From: Nocardioides cavernae | GTDB taxonomy: Bacteria > Actinomycetota > Actinomycetes > Propionibacteriales > Nocardioidaceae | Direction of reading: 5' to 3' | Length of the DNA: 64,000 nt | Assembly (NCBI RefSeq): GCF_016907475.1 | Contig: NZ_JAFBCA010000001.1 | Span: forward strand, 2,914,001 to 2,978,000 | Made by a program: the position numbers and the translations under genes | Notes under the pieces: model-generated | Told to the model about the DNA's origin: nothing | Database searches by the model: none | Seen by the model: only the letters and a program-made list of their open reading frames with translations | Shown here: positions 19,237-27,904 of the stretch, in pieces | Numbering within the stretch: the stretch's first letter is position 1 | How the letters are laid out: each line of letters begins with the position of its first letter

Positions 19237-20646
19237 CTAGGAGAATCTCCCGTCGGCGAGGCCCCGAAGCGCCGCGAGCCCCGGCGCGAAGAGGTACTCC
19301 ATGCCTCGGGTGACCACCAGGTCCGGCTCGGTGGTGACGAACCTGGGCGGACCGTCCCGCACGGGGATGACCATCTTGCCGCTGGCGTTCTCGTTGCCGA
19401 GCAGGAAGTCCTGGTCCTCGCCGAGGAAGAAGGCGTCCCCGTCACAGCACCAGGCCCGTTGGATGACCTCGAACTGTCGCTCGATGTCGGCCTGGAAACA
19501 GACGAAGACCAGCCCGCGGTCCACCGCGTCGTCGCCGGACGCCTCCGTCGGCAACGGAGGGCCGTAGGGCATGCCGCGTCGGATGATCCTGTGCCGCGCG
19601 GTGAGCAGGCCGGTCTCCGGCACCGCTGTCCCGAACTCGATCGAGTCGCGAGGGTTGGTCCGCCGGATGTGTGCGCCCCGCGGGCAGATCTCGCCTGCGC
19701 GGTCGTGGGGGAGGTAGCGGAAGTCGTTCGGGGGCAGGCGGGCCGCGTCGTCGCTGAGGTCGTGCGTGACGGAGCGCCACGGATCCAGCTCGAGCGGCAG
19801 GCCGTCGCGCCAGCGTCCCACGGTCTTCGCCGCCATCAGCTCGACCGGCAGGTCAGCCTGTTCAGCCGCCACCTGGAGGCGGGCCCGGAACGCGCCGACG
19901 TGCTGGCGCAGCTTGCGCCACACGACGTACGACCCGTTCCGCACCAAGGCTGGATCCGGCGCGTCAGGCACCGCGCCGTCCTCGTCCCAGTAGCCGAGGA
20001 TGAACTCCCCGGGCTTCACGGGGCGCCAGCCGCCGTCGCGCAGCGGGACTCCGCCGCCGCGGACGAGCGGGTCATCGGTTGGCACCACGCCCTCGACGGC
20101 GGGCTGTGAGGAACCATCAGCGAACCCGAAGTGCTCGACCATGTGCCGTAGCGTCTCGGCCTCCTGGACGGCGACGACCGCGACGTCGTCCGCCTTCGCG
20201 AGGACTGCTTCCAGGTCCCGGTACGTCCGGGGGTACTCGTCCGGCGTGGCGTGGAGGGTGACGATCGCGTGCACCTGCCCCATGCCGGTGCCCATCCCCT
20301 CCTCCCAGAGGGTCGGGTCGCTGGCACCGACGTCGCCGAGCGAGCGAGCGCGTGCGTGGGCGGTCTTGGGGTGCGACATCTCGCGGAACGGCTCGGGGAA
20401 GCCGTCGAGCAGTGACTGGCGGATGCCGAGCGCGCCGAACCCCGCATGGGTGATCGACACGGTCGTGCCCACGCTGGGTCGCCTGGAGGTGGCGGGGGTG
20501 AGGTCGGGAAGGAGGGCTCCGAGGAGCCTGCGACCGGGTCCGGGCGAGTCGAAGCGGAGCAGGAAGTAGGCCGCACGGCCGGGGTCGTGCCCGTAGGAGT
20601 GCAGGATGTTGGCCTGGATGTCGGGCAGGTCGAGATGGCGGCCCAT
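19237..20646 (-). CDS. DyP-type heme peroxidase
   Basis: 469 aa; the ATG at 20646 lies just past the stop of the preceding gene. Hallmarks: the GXXDG distal motif in FGFADGSSQP, the proximal-His region GAHIRRTNPRDS, and the distal Arg region IIRRGMPYG. No Tat or Sec signal, so probably cytoplasmic or encapsulated. DyP enzymes use H2O2 to oxidise dyes, phenols or other bulky substrates. It is the last gene of a coupled operon with P450, patatin and two paralogous unknowns, which suggests oxidative processing of a lipid-derived substrate. Confidence 0.92.
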   Translation of the reverse strand: MGRHLDLPDIQANILHSYGHDPGRAAYFLLRFDSPGPGRRLLGALLPDLTPATSRRPSVGTTVSITHAGFGALGIRQSLLDGFPEPFREMSHPKTAHARARSLGDVGASDPTLWEEGMGTGMGQVHAIVTLHATPDEYPRTYRDLEAVLAKADDVAVVAVQEAETLRHMVEHFGFADGSSQPAVEGVVPTDDPLVRGGGVPLRDGGWRPVKPGEFILGYWDEDGAVPDAPDPALVRNGSYVVWRKLRQHVGAFRARLQVAAEQADLPVELMAAKTVGRWRDGLPLELDPWRSVTHDLSDDAARLPPNDFRYLPHDRAGEICPRGAHIRRTNPRDSIEFGTAVPETGLLTARHRIIRRGMPYGPPLPTEASGDDAVDRGLVFVCFQADIERQFEVIQRAWCCDGDAFFLGEDQDFLLGNENASGKMVIPVRDGPPRFVTTEPDLVVTRGMEYLFAPGLAALRGLADGRFS

Positions 20647-20647
20647 G

Positions 20648-21184
20648 TCAGGCACTCCCGTCCCAGGAGCGGAACCTGTTGAGGAGGTCGACGGGGTCGG
20701 CACCCTGGGCCCAGATCGCGAACCGTGCGTGCTGCTTGCGGAGCGCGAGCGCGGACTCGATCTTGCTGACGGTCGCATCGGGGAAGGCGAAGTAGGTCTG
20801 CTGGGCGGGCAGCCGGTGGGTCTCCATGTACGCGACGAACTCCGTCGCTGCGCCATCACAGGGGTAGCCGTTGCAGCATCCCCAGATCCGGTCGGCGTCC
20901 GTGCCGCACGTGCTGCGAAGGTCCTCGAAGAAGGCTTCCGGAGGTCGGTTCGCGACCACGCTGAAGAGCAGGTGACGCCTCGCCAGCGGCTTGCGTCTCC
21001 GGCCGGCGGGCTCGTTCGGGCCGCCGACGAGCACCAGGCGCGCCAGGTGGATCGAGTCGAGACGTGCGAAGGGGCTCTTCTCGTCCCGCGGGAGGGACCG
21101 GAGGTGATCGCGCAGCTCGGCCTCGCGGCCGCGGGTGACGGGCGTCAGCACCGAGATCGAGGTCTGCGGCCAGCCCGCCGTCAC
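20648..21184 (-). CDS. Unknown protein, paralogue of the next gene upstream
   Basis: 178 aa, GTG start overlapping the stop of the upstream gene (GTGA) and stop 1 bp from the DyP start. It opens SVLTPVTRGREAELRDHLRSL, then SPFARLDSIHLARLVLVGG, and later RIWGCCNGYPC and YFAFPDATVSKIESALALR. These blocks align with the neighbour at 21181-21753 (ITPL, RIWGTSLGFPG, YWAYPHATVRTIESALAVA). The beta-alpha-beta opening resembles a ferredoxin-like (EthD/DyP half-domain) fold. No signal peptide. Function unknown. Confidence 0.8.
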   Translation of the reverse strand: MTAGWPQTSISVLTPVTRGREAELRDHLRSLPRDEKSPFARLDSIHLARLVLVGGPNEPAGRRRKPLARRHLLFSVVANRPPEAFFEDLRSTCGTDADRIWGCCNGYPCDGAATEFVAYMETHRLPAQQTYFAFPDATVSKIESALALRKQHARFAIWAQGADPVDLLNRFRSWDGSA

Positions 21185-21753
21185 AGATCCGTCCCCCGGC
21201 GCACCAGGAAGCCGCGGTAGAGGCGGGCGAACTCCTCGGGAGTGGACGAGCGGGCCGCCTCGGTCAGGAACTCGTGCTCCCGGGCGACCGCCAGCGCGGA
21301 CTCGATCGTGCGCACGGTGGCGTGCGGGTAGGCCCAGTAGAGGTACCCGATGTCCCACGAGTGCTTCTTGATGTAGTCCCGCACGCTGCCGACCGAGCTG
21401 GACCCCGGAAAACCGAGCGACGTCCCCCAGATTCGCCTGATGTTCGCGGCGATGCCGTGCACGAACGACTCGATGTACGGGTCGACCTCGGCGCTGTACG
21501 CCACCTCCCACAGCATCACGCGCGGGGAAGCGCGCTCGATGACCTCGTCCCCGACGGCAGGTAGCCGCGTGATGATGTTCCAGTTGGAGAAGAACACGGA
21601 GTCGAAGTGCTGCAGCCCCTTGAGGGAGGGCTTGAGGCGGGTCGCGACGAACTGGGCCTTCAGCAAGACCGGTCCGCGCCGCGCGAGCGGGGTGATGACG
21701 GTCAGTGCGCCGTTGGCCGGCCGGGTGGGGCGACCCGGGGTGTCCTGCGTCAT
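21181..21753 (-). CDS. Unknown protein, paralogue of the adjacent downstream gene
   Basis: 190 aa, ATG overlapping the patatin stop (ATGA) and stop overlapping the next GTG. It opens LTVITPLARRGPVLLKAQF, then FDSVFFSNWNIITRLP, then PRVMLWEVAYSAEVDPYI, and ends RRGTDL. It is alignable by eye to the 20648-21184 product along most of its length, so the pair arose by tandem duplication and then diverged. A ferredoxin-like fold is my guess from the strand and helix pattern. Position between a lipase and a peroxidase suggests substrate handling. Confidence 0.8.
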   Translation of the reverse strand: MTQDTPGRPTRPANGALTVITPLARRGPVLLKAQFVATRLKPSLKGLQHFDSVFFSNWNIITRLPAVGDEVIERASPRVMLWEVAYSAEVDPYIESFVHGIAANIRRIWGTSLGFPGSSSVGSVRDYIKKHSWDIGYLYWAYPHATVRTIESALAVAREHEFLTEAARSSTPEEFARLYRGFLVRRGTDL

Positions 21754-22757
21754 TGCCTCGAGCCCGCCGTCGGACGGAAGGCGTCCACGATCCTGTCGAT
21801 CGTGTCCGTGTCGGCGAGCAGCTCCATGGCACTGGACCTCAGGTGGCGCAGGTTCTCTGCACCGGCGTTGTCGATCTCGTTCACCCGGGTCCGTCTGCCG
21901 TCGACCGCCTGGGGAAGCTCGGGCTGGAGACGGAAGTATCGTTCGCCCTCGGGGAGCAGGCGCTTCATCTGGTAGTGCACGGCGTCCTCCTGTGCATCGA
22001 GCACGATGTCGAACAGCGGCTTTGCCCAACCGAGCGCGCCACCGTGCAGCGTCGACCTCGTCGCGAAGTCGAATCCGACAGCGCCGGTGCCGATCGACAG
22101 CACGACCACCTCGTCGGCCGCGAAGTCGGAGACGCCCCGGATCACCAGGTCCATCGCGTGCGCGTACGCGCACAGCGTGGGGTTGTTGGCGACCGTGCCG
22201 CCGTCGACGAGGTGGAGGTCACAGCCGTCCTCGATGAGCCGTGCAGGTGAGAAGTACGTCGGCGCTGCCGCAGTCGCGCGCAACACGTCCTTCATCAGCT
22301 GGACCTGCTGGCGACCGTCGATCGTCATCTCCCGTGACTTGAAGATGCGCGGTTCGCGCGCCTTGATGTCGTAGGACGTGATGAGCACTTCCTGGACTGC
22401 CTCAGCCAGCATGGCGCTCCCGAACTCCTCCTCGAGGCTCCTCTCGAGGGCGGCAGCGTCGTACCTCGGTCCGAGCAAGCCGTTCGCCGACACGATTCGG
22501 TGCCGCCACGACCGGCGGAAGATGGTGCGGCTCACCGCGAGGTAGAAGTCGACGACCTCCTGGGCCGTCCGCGCCGGCCGGCCGGTCATGGACGGCCGCA
22601 GCAAGCCGAGCGCGACGATCGCGCCGGTGGACGTCCCAGCGACGAGGTCGAACATGTCGGCGGTCCTGCAGCGGGCGCGCTCCTCGATCCCCTTGAGGAT
22701 CAGACCGGGGACGAGGCCGCGTACCCCACCACCGTCGAGGGAGAGAATCCGGTACAC
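21750..22757 (-). CDS. Patatin-like phospholipase
   Basis: 335 aa from a GTG preceded by AAGGAGG (4-base spacing). Catalytic features are complete: oxyanion-hole DGGGVRG (8-14), nucleophile in GTSTG (Ser43) and the DGG aspartate (Asp185). Patatins hydrolyse phospholipid or lipid acyl esters. Starting 17 bp after the P450 and coupled to two unknowns and a DyP peroxidase, it probably releases or remodels the fatty acid that the heme enzymes act on; that pathway link is inferred. Confidence 0.93.
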   Translation of the reverse strand: MYRILSLDGGGVRGLVPGLILKGIEERARCRTADMFDLVAGTSTGAIVALGLLRPSMTGRPARTAQEVVDFYLAVSRTIFRRSWRHRIVSANGLLGPRYDAAALERSLEEEFGSAMLAEAVQEVLITSYDIKAREPRIFKSREMTIDGRQQVQLMKDVLRATAAAPTYFSPARLIEDGCDLHLVDGGTVANNPTLCAYAHAMDLVIRGVSDFAADEVVVLSIGTGAVGFDFATRSTLHGGALGWAKPLFDIVLDAQEDAVHYQMKRLLPEGERYFRLQPELPQAVDGRRTRVNEIDNAGAENLRHLRSSAMELLADTDTIDRIVDAFRPTAGSRQ

Positions 22758-22774
22758 GGTGCCTCCTTGTTGGC

Positions 22775-24106
22775 CTATCGGGAGAACTGGACCCACAGCT
22801 CGTCAGGACTGGCATCGACCCAGGTGAGCCGTCCGCGTCGCCCGGCCGCGCGGGTCAGCCCGTCCACGGCCAGCAGCGGAGCCAACATGGCGGGCAGCTG
22901 ACCGCGCATGAGGGCCTCTCCCATGCAGCGGTGGGGGCCGCTCCCGAAGACGAGGTACTGGCCCTCCGACCGGGTCACGTCGAACCTGGCCGGATCCGGG
23001 ACGACGGAGTCGTCCCACATGGCCGAGTGGGTGCCGGCCAGGACGAACGCGTGGGGCGGGACCACGGTCTCGTACGGGGTCCCCCTGCCCAGGATCGCGC
23101 CGTCGGGACACGTGCGGGGAAGGCCGACCTGCACGGGACGGAACCGCAGGACCTCCCACAGCACGCGCTGCAGCTGCTCCATGTCGCTGTCGCGCGCCGC
23201 TGCCGTGGCGATCACAAGGGCGTCGCGGCGGTCGAGCAGGCCGTCGATCGCGACCATTGCCGCCTTCGTCGCGTGCCAGAACCAGCCGATGGCGAGGCCG
23301 ATGATGTTGTCGACGATCTCCGCCTGGCTCAGGCCATCCGGGCCTTGCGGAGCCCGCTCGACGGCCATGATCCGCGTCAGCAGGTCGTCAGGGCGATCGC
23401 GGATCGGCACCGAACGACGCTCGACCAGCGCCGTCTCGACGACGTGCCTGACCTCCGCGGCCGCGCCGTCGCCTGCTCGGTGGATCTGCGACAGGTTCGC
23501 GTTGTTCAGGAAGATGTCCTGGAAGATCGCGCGGCTCCAGTCCAGCAGCACGTCGGGTGGTGTCCGCCCGATCCCGACGTATCGGGCAACCAGATCGATC
23601 AGCACGGGCCGGACCAGTTCTCGTCCGACAGCCATCCCGTTCGGATCGGCCGATGCCACGGCAGCGGTGGCGATGTTCGCCATGTCCTGTCGGAGGTGCT
23701 GGTGGTCGCCCGGTCGCAGCAGGCCCTCCAGTGCACGGTGGTGCCGGCGATAGTCCTCGCCGGTGAGGCCCAGCACGAAGCCGGACGCGAGGCCGGTGGT
23801 GTAGGGCGGCGCGAAGGTGGTCGTGTCGTCGAGAACGCCCAGCACGTCCTCCCGGCGGCTGACCACGACTGCGTCGCCCACACGCACGATGGGCCGCCGG
23901 TGGCGCAGCCACGACAGGCCGCTGACGTTCCGGAAGTCGAAGAAGCGCTGAGGTGCCGTGATGGCCAGCTGCTGCAGCCTGCCTGTGGCCGCGCGTTGCC
24001 GCGCGCCGGCCCCCGTCTGGACCTGGTCCCTGGTCGCGCGCCAGAGCGCCTCCATCTGCTTATTGAACCGAAGGTGTCGTCGCCGAGCAAGGTAAAATCC
24101 GTGCAT
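22775..24106 (-). CDS. Cytochrome P450 with atypical I-helix
   Basis: 443 aa from 24106; an internal ATG at 24055 is a plausible true start because the first ATG overlaps the divergent gene start. The heme-thiolate motif FGSGPHRCMG has Cys394, and the K-helix ExxR is EVLR (318-321). The I-helix reads GWFWHAT (about 274-280), where most P450s have (A/G)GX(D/E)T; the acid before Thr is His-Ala here. Loss of the acid-alcohol pair is known in P450s that use peroxides or fatty-acid hydroperoxides instead of O2. First gene of the lipase-peroxidase operon. Confidence 0.9.
   Translation of the reverse strand: MHGFYLARRRHLRFNKQMEALWRATRDQVQTGAGARQRAATGRLQQLAITAPQRFFDFRNVSGLSWLRHRRPIVRVGDAVVVSRREDVLGVLDDTTTFAPPYTTGLASGFVLGLTGEDYRRHHRALEGLLRPGDHQHLRQDMANIATAAVASADPNGMAVGRELVRPVLIDLVARYVGIGRTPPDVLLDWSRAIFQDIFLNNANLSQIHRAGDGAAAEVRHVVETALVERRSVPIRDRPDDLLTRIMAVERAPQGPDGLSQAEIVDNIIGLAIGWFWHATKAAMVAIDGLLDRRDALVIATAAARDSDMEQLQRVLWEVLRFRPVQVGLPRTCPDGAILGRGTPYETVVPPHAFVLAGTHSAMWDDSVVPDPARFDVTRSEGQYLVFGSGPHRCMGEALMRGQLPAMLAPLLAVDGLTRAAGRRGRLTWVDASPDELWVQFSR
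24093..24098 (+). promoter_or_regulatory. -10-like TAAAAT in leaderless position
   Basis: TAAAAT ends 6 bases before the ATG at 24105, where a transcript would start at or next to the start codon. There is no convincing Shine-Dalgarno, so leaderless translation of the regulator gene, common in actinobacteria, fits. No good -35 is seen. Confidence 0.4.
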
Positions 24107-27100
24107 GAGCAGGGCCTTGCGCTACGCTCCGCCGATCGCGACCCGCGAGCTGGTCGACCGGCCGCGGCTTCTCGCCACGTTGCGTGGCCGGTTCGACAGG
24201 CCGCTCACGACCGTGGTCGCCGGCGCAGGAGGTGGCAAGACCACCCTGCTGATGCAGGCATACCGGGAGAACCAGCTGTCCCCGCTGGGCGAGGAGAAGT
24301 GGCTCACCTGCCAGCGCGACGACGCCAGCCTCTCCTTCCTGGTCGGGGGTGCGTTCGAGGCGCTGGAGGTGCCGAAGCCGGTCCCGGAGGACCCGCGCAC
24401 GGCGGCCGTCGCCGTGGCGGAGGCCATGTGGCGGAAGAGTCCGACGCACGTCGGGCTGGTCCTCGACGACGCCCACGAGATTCCGTCAGGCACGCCGGGC
24501 GAGGAGTTCCTCGTGATGCTGATCGAGGAGCTTCCCCTCAACGGACACCTCGTGCTGGCCACCCGACCTGCATCGACGACCGCCCCGCGCAACTCCCCGG
24601 CCTGGGAACGCGTCGTCGCCCGTCTCCGGGTCCAGGGGCGGGTCGAGGAGATCGATCAGCAGTCGTTGGACTTCGCGCACACCGAGCTCGAGGAGTTCGC
24701 CCGCCTGCGCGACCTCGACCACGAGGTCGAGGTCGACTCGCTCACGCCCTGGCCGGCGGTCGCCGAGCTGCGTGCCACGTTCGGCGTGAGCTCGGCGGGC
24801 GTGAACGCGGTGGGCAGCTACCTGCGGGCCGAGCTGTTGTCCGGCTTCTCGGAGGAGCGACGCCGTGCGCTGGCGGTCCTGGCCGCCGTGGGGGGTGCGG
24901 ATCAGGAGCTGGCGAGCCAGCTGCTGGAGTCCGACCTCGACCTCGACGACACTCTCGATGGCCTGCCCCTGGTCGTCCGCGCCGACGACGGGTGGCGTTC
25001 CCTGCACGACACCTGGAAGGACACCCTGCGCAACGAGCTCGACGCCGCGGAGGTCGCCGATGCGCTGCGCAAGGCGGGGGTCGTGCTGCGTCGGCGGCGG
25101 CAGTACCACGATGCGATGAACCTGCTCCTCGGGGCGGAGGCCTGGGACGAGGTCCTGGCGTTGATCACCGAGGTGTGCGAGGTGTGCACGCCCCTCGTTC
25201 CCAACGACGTGCTCGAGGTGTGGCAGGAACGACTGCCGCGCGAGCTGCACCAGACTCCCGAGGCCCTCCTGCTCGCCAGCATGATCGCCGAGCCGACCGA
25301 CCCCGCGGTCGCGGAGAAGCTTCTGGAGCGGGCCCTGGAGACGACTCCGCTCGACCCGGCAGTGCGCTACGCGTGTCTCAATGCGCTGGTGCAGCTGGCC
25401 TTCTGGCGCAGCGACCGCGCCCGGATGAAGTGGATCGTGAGCCAGCTCCGGGCGCTGGCTGAGCGCGGTCATCCCGACGCTCGGGGGTGGGTGGCCCTGG
25501 TCAGTGCCGTGCTGGCCCTGCGCGTCGAAGACGTCCGGTCGGAGCTCGGGGAGCCGGGCTTGCGGGACGGGACAGTGCGCAACCCGGTCCAGCACTGGCT
25601 GCACGCACACGTCCTGCTGCTCAAGCTCGGCGACCCAGGGGCGGCGAGGACGCCTGCTCGCCTGGCCCTGAAGAACAACGTGATGACGATGATGGCGGTC
25701 TCGCGCAGCGTGCTGGCCGAGTCCTACCGGCTCGAGGGCAGGCTCGACGTGCCGGCCGCGATGCTGCCTGCGCTGCTGGCCGACCTCAAGGCCGTGAAGG
25801 TGCACACCTCGCCCGAGCTGGTGACCCAGGCAGTCGTGTTGCTCGACGTCCTCGGTCGCACCGACGAGGCCGAGGGGGTTCTCGAGGACTTCCTGCCCGC
25901 CGTGGTCCGGTCCCCGGTTGCGTGGGGCAGGTTTGCGGCGGCCCTGGCCACGGCGTTCCACGCCGTCTCGGTGGGGGATGAGGCACAGGCTGCGGCCGTC
26001 GTTCGCGACCTCACGCGTCTCCCCGTCGGCCGCAACGAGGGAGCACTGGTCCAGGTCTCGGCCTCGGCCCCGGTCCTCATGTACGTCCTCGTGCCGGAGG
26101 TCCGACCCGAGTGGGATGGCAACGAGCACCCCGGCTGGCTGCGGCCGATGCACGCGCTGGCTCGCGCCCTGGTGGACCTCCGCGAGCACGGCGACGTGGA
26201 GCGGCTCGCCTCCCTGGACGGTGAGGCGCGACGGCTGATGCCCGCCACCTTGCCCGCTCCGTGGCTGGTACAGCTGGCGGTGGGTCGGGTGGCGTGTGGC
26301 GACCAGGTCGGGCGCGCGCTGGTCGAGGAGCTGGGCAACCGGGCCCGGCCCACGCTTCGGGCGCTGGCCGCAGGCGGGCCGCTGGCAGCCACCGCCGACG
26401 AGCTGCGGAGGACGATGCCGGCCCTGCCGGCGTACCGCCTCCGGCTCCGGTTGCTCGGCACCTTGGAGTTGAGCCGCGACGGGGTGGTCGTCACCCACGA
26501 GCACCTGCGCCGCCGTCGGGTTCGAGAGCTTCTCGGCTACCTCGCCCTGAGGCGACGCGCCCTCCGGCACGAGGTGGCGGCAGCACTCTGGCCCGACCTC
26601 GACACGCGGGCCGGCGCGCACAACCTGTCGGTGACGCTCGGATACCTCCAAAAGGTGCTCGAGCCCGACCGGAACAGGGACGACCCGGCGTACTTCGTCC
26701 GTACGCCCACCGAGGAGCTGCTCGAGCTGGTCGACGACGCGTACCTGGAGGTGGACACGCGTGCCTTCGAGGGCTGCCTGCGGGACGCGTGGCGGCTCAA
26801 CGAGCAGGGCGCGCTCTCGGCGGCGTTGGATGCCTTCGCCCAGGCCACGGACCTCTGGGGCGGTGACTACCTCGGCGACGTGCCGGACGGAGACTGGCTG
26901 GACCATGAGCGCCGCACCAAGCGCACCCAGTTCGTGGATGCAGCCGTACGGGCGGGCGAGCTCTTCCTGACCCGTGGCGACCTGGACCGGGCATGGTCGC
27001 TGGGGGAGCGCGCGTTGAGCTTCGGCCCCGAGTGCGAAGAGGCGTACCAGCTCCTCGTCGCCGTCCACCTCGAACGTGGTGACCGGCCGACTGCCAGACG

Positions 27101-27260
27101 CTACCTCGACTGGTGCCGGCAGATGCTGTTCGAGCAGGGCCGCGCAGAGGACGCGCGGACCACCACCCTCGACCGGAAGCTCGGCGCCCTCCCAGGCCCG
27201 GTGGATGTGCACGATCTGGACTGGTCTGGACCGTTCGGAGGCTCGCTGACGGCTCGCTGA
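24105..27260 (+). CDS. STAND ATPase-SARP/BTAD transcriptional regulator
   Basis: 1051 aa. An N-terminal NTPase has Walker A GAGGGKTT (40-47) and Walker B LVLDD (118-122), as in LAL/STAND regulators. A long helical (TPR-like) middle follows. From about residue 777 comes a SARP-type winged helix (LRLLGTLELSRDG, then RVRELLGYLALRRRALRHEVAAALWP) and a BTAD domain. The DNA-binding part is C-terminal, the reverse of many large SARPs. It is divergent from the P450 operon, which it probably controls, and is followed by a sigma factor gene 56 bp later. Confidence 0.9.
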   Translation: MSRALRYAPPIATRELVDRPRLLATLRGRFDRPLTTVVAGAGGGKTTLLMQAYRENQLSPLGEEKWLTCQRDDASLSFLVGGAFEALEVPKPVPEDPRTAAVAVAEAMWRKSPTHVGLVLDDAHEIPSGTPGEEFLVMLIEELPLNGHLVLATRPASTTAPRNSPAWERVVARLRVQGRVEEIDQQSLDFAHTELEEFARLRDLDHEVEVDSLTPWPAVAELRATFGVSSAGVNAVGSYLRAELLSGFSEERRRALAVLAAVGGADQELASQLLESDLDLDDTLDGLPLVVRADDGWRSLHDTWKDTLRNELDAAEVADALRKAGVVLRRRRQYHDAMNLLLGAEAWDEVLALITEVCEVCTPLVPNDVLEVWQERLPRELHQTPEALLLASMIAEPTDPAVAEKLLERALETTPLDPAVRYACLNALVQLAFWRSDRARMKWIVSQLRALAERGHPDARGWVALVSAVLALRVEDVRSELGEPGLRDGTVRNPVQHWLHAHVLLLKLGDPGAARTPARLALKNNVMTMMAVSRSVLAESYRLEGRLDVPAAMLPALLADLKAVKVHTSPELVTQAVVLLDVLGRTDEAEGVLEDFLPAVVRSPVAWGRFAAALATAFHAVSVGDEAQAAAVVRDLTRLPVGRNEGALVQVSASAPVLMYVLVPEVRPEWDGNEHPGWLRPMHALARALVDLREHGDVERLASLDGEARRLMPATLPAPWLVQLAVGRVACGDQVGRALVEELGNRARPTLRALAAGGPLAATADELRRTMPALPAYRLRLRLLGTLELSRDGVVVTHEHLRRRRVRELLGYLALRRRALRHEVAAALWPDLDTRAGAHNLSVTLGYLQKVLEPDRNRDDPAYFVRTPTEELLELVDDAYLEVDTRAFEGCLRDAWRLNEQGALSAALDAFAQATDLWGGDYLGDVPDGDWLDHERRTKRTQFVDAAVRAGELFLTRGDLDRAWSLGERALSFGPECEEAYQLLVAVHLERGDRPTARRYLDWCRQMLFEQGRAEDARTTTLDRKLGALPGPVDVHDLDWSGPFGGSLTAR

Positions 27261-27280
27261 CCCGTCCCGCCGACCGTCCT

Positions 27281-27306
27281 TCCCTCGGACATCGGTCCGC
27301 GAGGGA
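27281..27306 (+). promoter_or_regulatory. Hairpin covering the sigma-factor ribosome binding site
   Basis: TCCCTC (27281-27286) pairs with GAGGGA (27301-27306), and GGAC (27287-27290) with GTCC (27295-27298), leaving a 2-base bulge. The 3' arm is part of the purine-rich Shine-Dalgarno stretch before the ATG at 27317, so folding would hide it. It could control translation or act as a weak terminator after the regulator gene. Confidence 0.4.
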
Positions 27307-27316
27307 GGGAGACGAG

Positions 27317-27904
27317 ATGAACGCGAACCAGGTCACCGTGCTGGTCCGGCAGGCGAGCGAGGGGGACAGCGCCGCGTGGGAACACCTCTACGCCGAGTAC
27401 TCACGCTTGCTCTGGGGCGTCGCACGGCGATTCCGCCTCGACGAGCACCAACGTGCGGACGCCGTCCAGGCCACGTGGCTGAAGCTGCTGGAGAACATCG
27501 ACGACATCCGCGACCCCGCGTGTCTGCCTGGCTGGCTCGCCACCACAGTGCGCCGCATCTGCTCGGACAAGGTGCGTGCCTCGCAGCGGGAGAAGCCGGT
27601 CGAGGTGCTGGGCGAATGGCGCGTCGTGCACCAGCGAGCGGACGACGACGACGACACGTGCCCGGTCCGCAGCCTCATCCGGCGCGAGCACCAGGCAGCC
27701 GTCCGGCTCGTCCTGGCTGAGCTTCCCGAGCAGCAGAAGCAGCTGCTGCAGCTGCTGCACGCGAGCCCGGCGCTGAGCTACCAGGAGCTCAGCAAGCTCA
27801 CGGGCATGCCGGTCGGCAGCATCGGGCCCACCAGGGCTCGCATCCTGGCGAAGCTGCGCTCGGCGCTCCAGGCGCACGGGCTCGTGGACGGAGTCTGCGC
27901 ATGA
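27317..27904 (+). CDS. ECF-like sigma-70 family factor
   Basis: 195 aa; ATG preceded by GGGAGGGAG. Region 2 is visible (WEHLYAEYSRLLWGVARRF ... ADAVQATWLKLL) and region 4 near the end (ALSYQELSKLTGMPVGSIGPTRARIL), with an acidic linker (DDDDD near 115). It directs RNA polymerase to a dedicated promoter set. No classical anti-sigma gene follows; instead a coupled 61-aa Cys-rich protein and two membrane proteins do. Probably co-transcribed with the upstream regulator. Confidence 0.9.
   Translation: MNANQVTVLVRQASEGDSAAWEHLYAEYSRLLWGVARRFRLDEHQRADAVQATWLKLLENIDDIRDPACLPGWLATTVRRICSDKVRASQREKPVEVLGEWRVVHQRADDDDDTCPVRSLIRREHQAAVRLVLAELPEQQKQLLQLLHASPALSYQELSKLTGMPVGSIGPTRARILAKLRSALQAHGLVDGVCA

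Noticed and set aside
22931..25462. 843-aa plus-strand frame across the P450/regulator junction
   Set aside because: Overlaps two well-supported genes in another frame; composition is Arg/Gly/Val-rich and without motifs.
24486..27212. 908-aa open frame antisense to the STAND-SARP regulator
   Set aside because: Low-complexity His/Arg/Gln-rich product with no domains; a typical high-GC shadow frame of a real gene.
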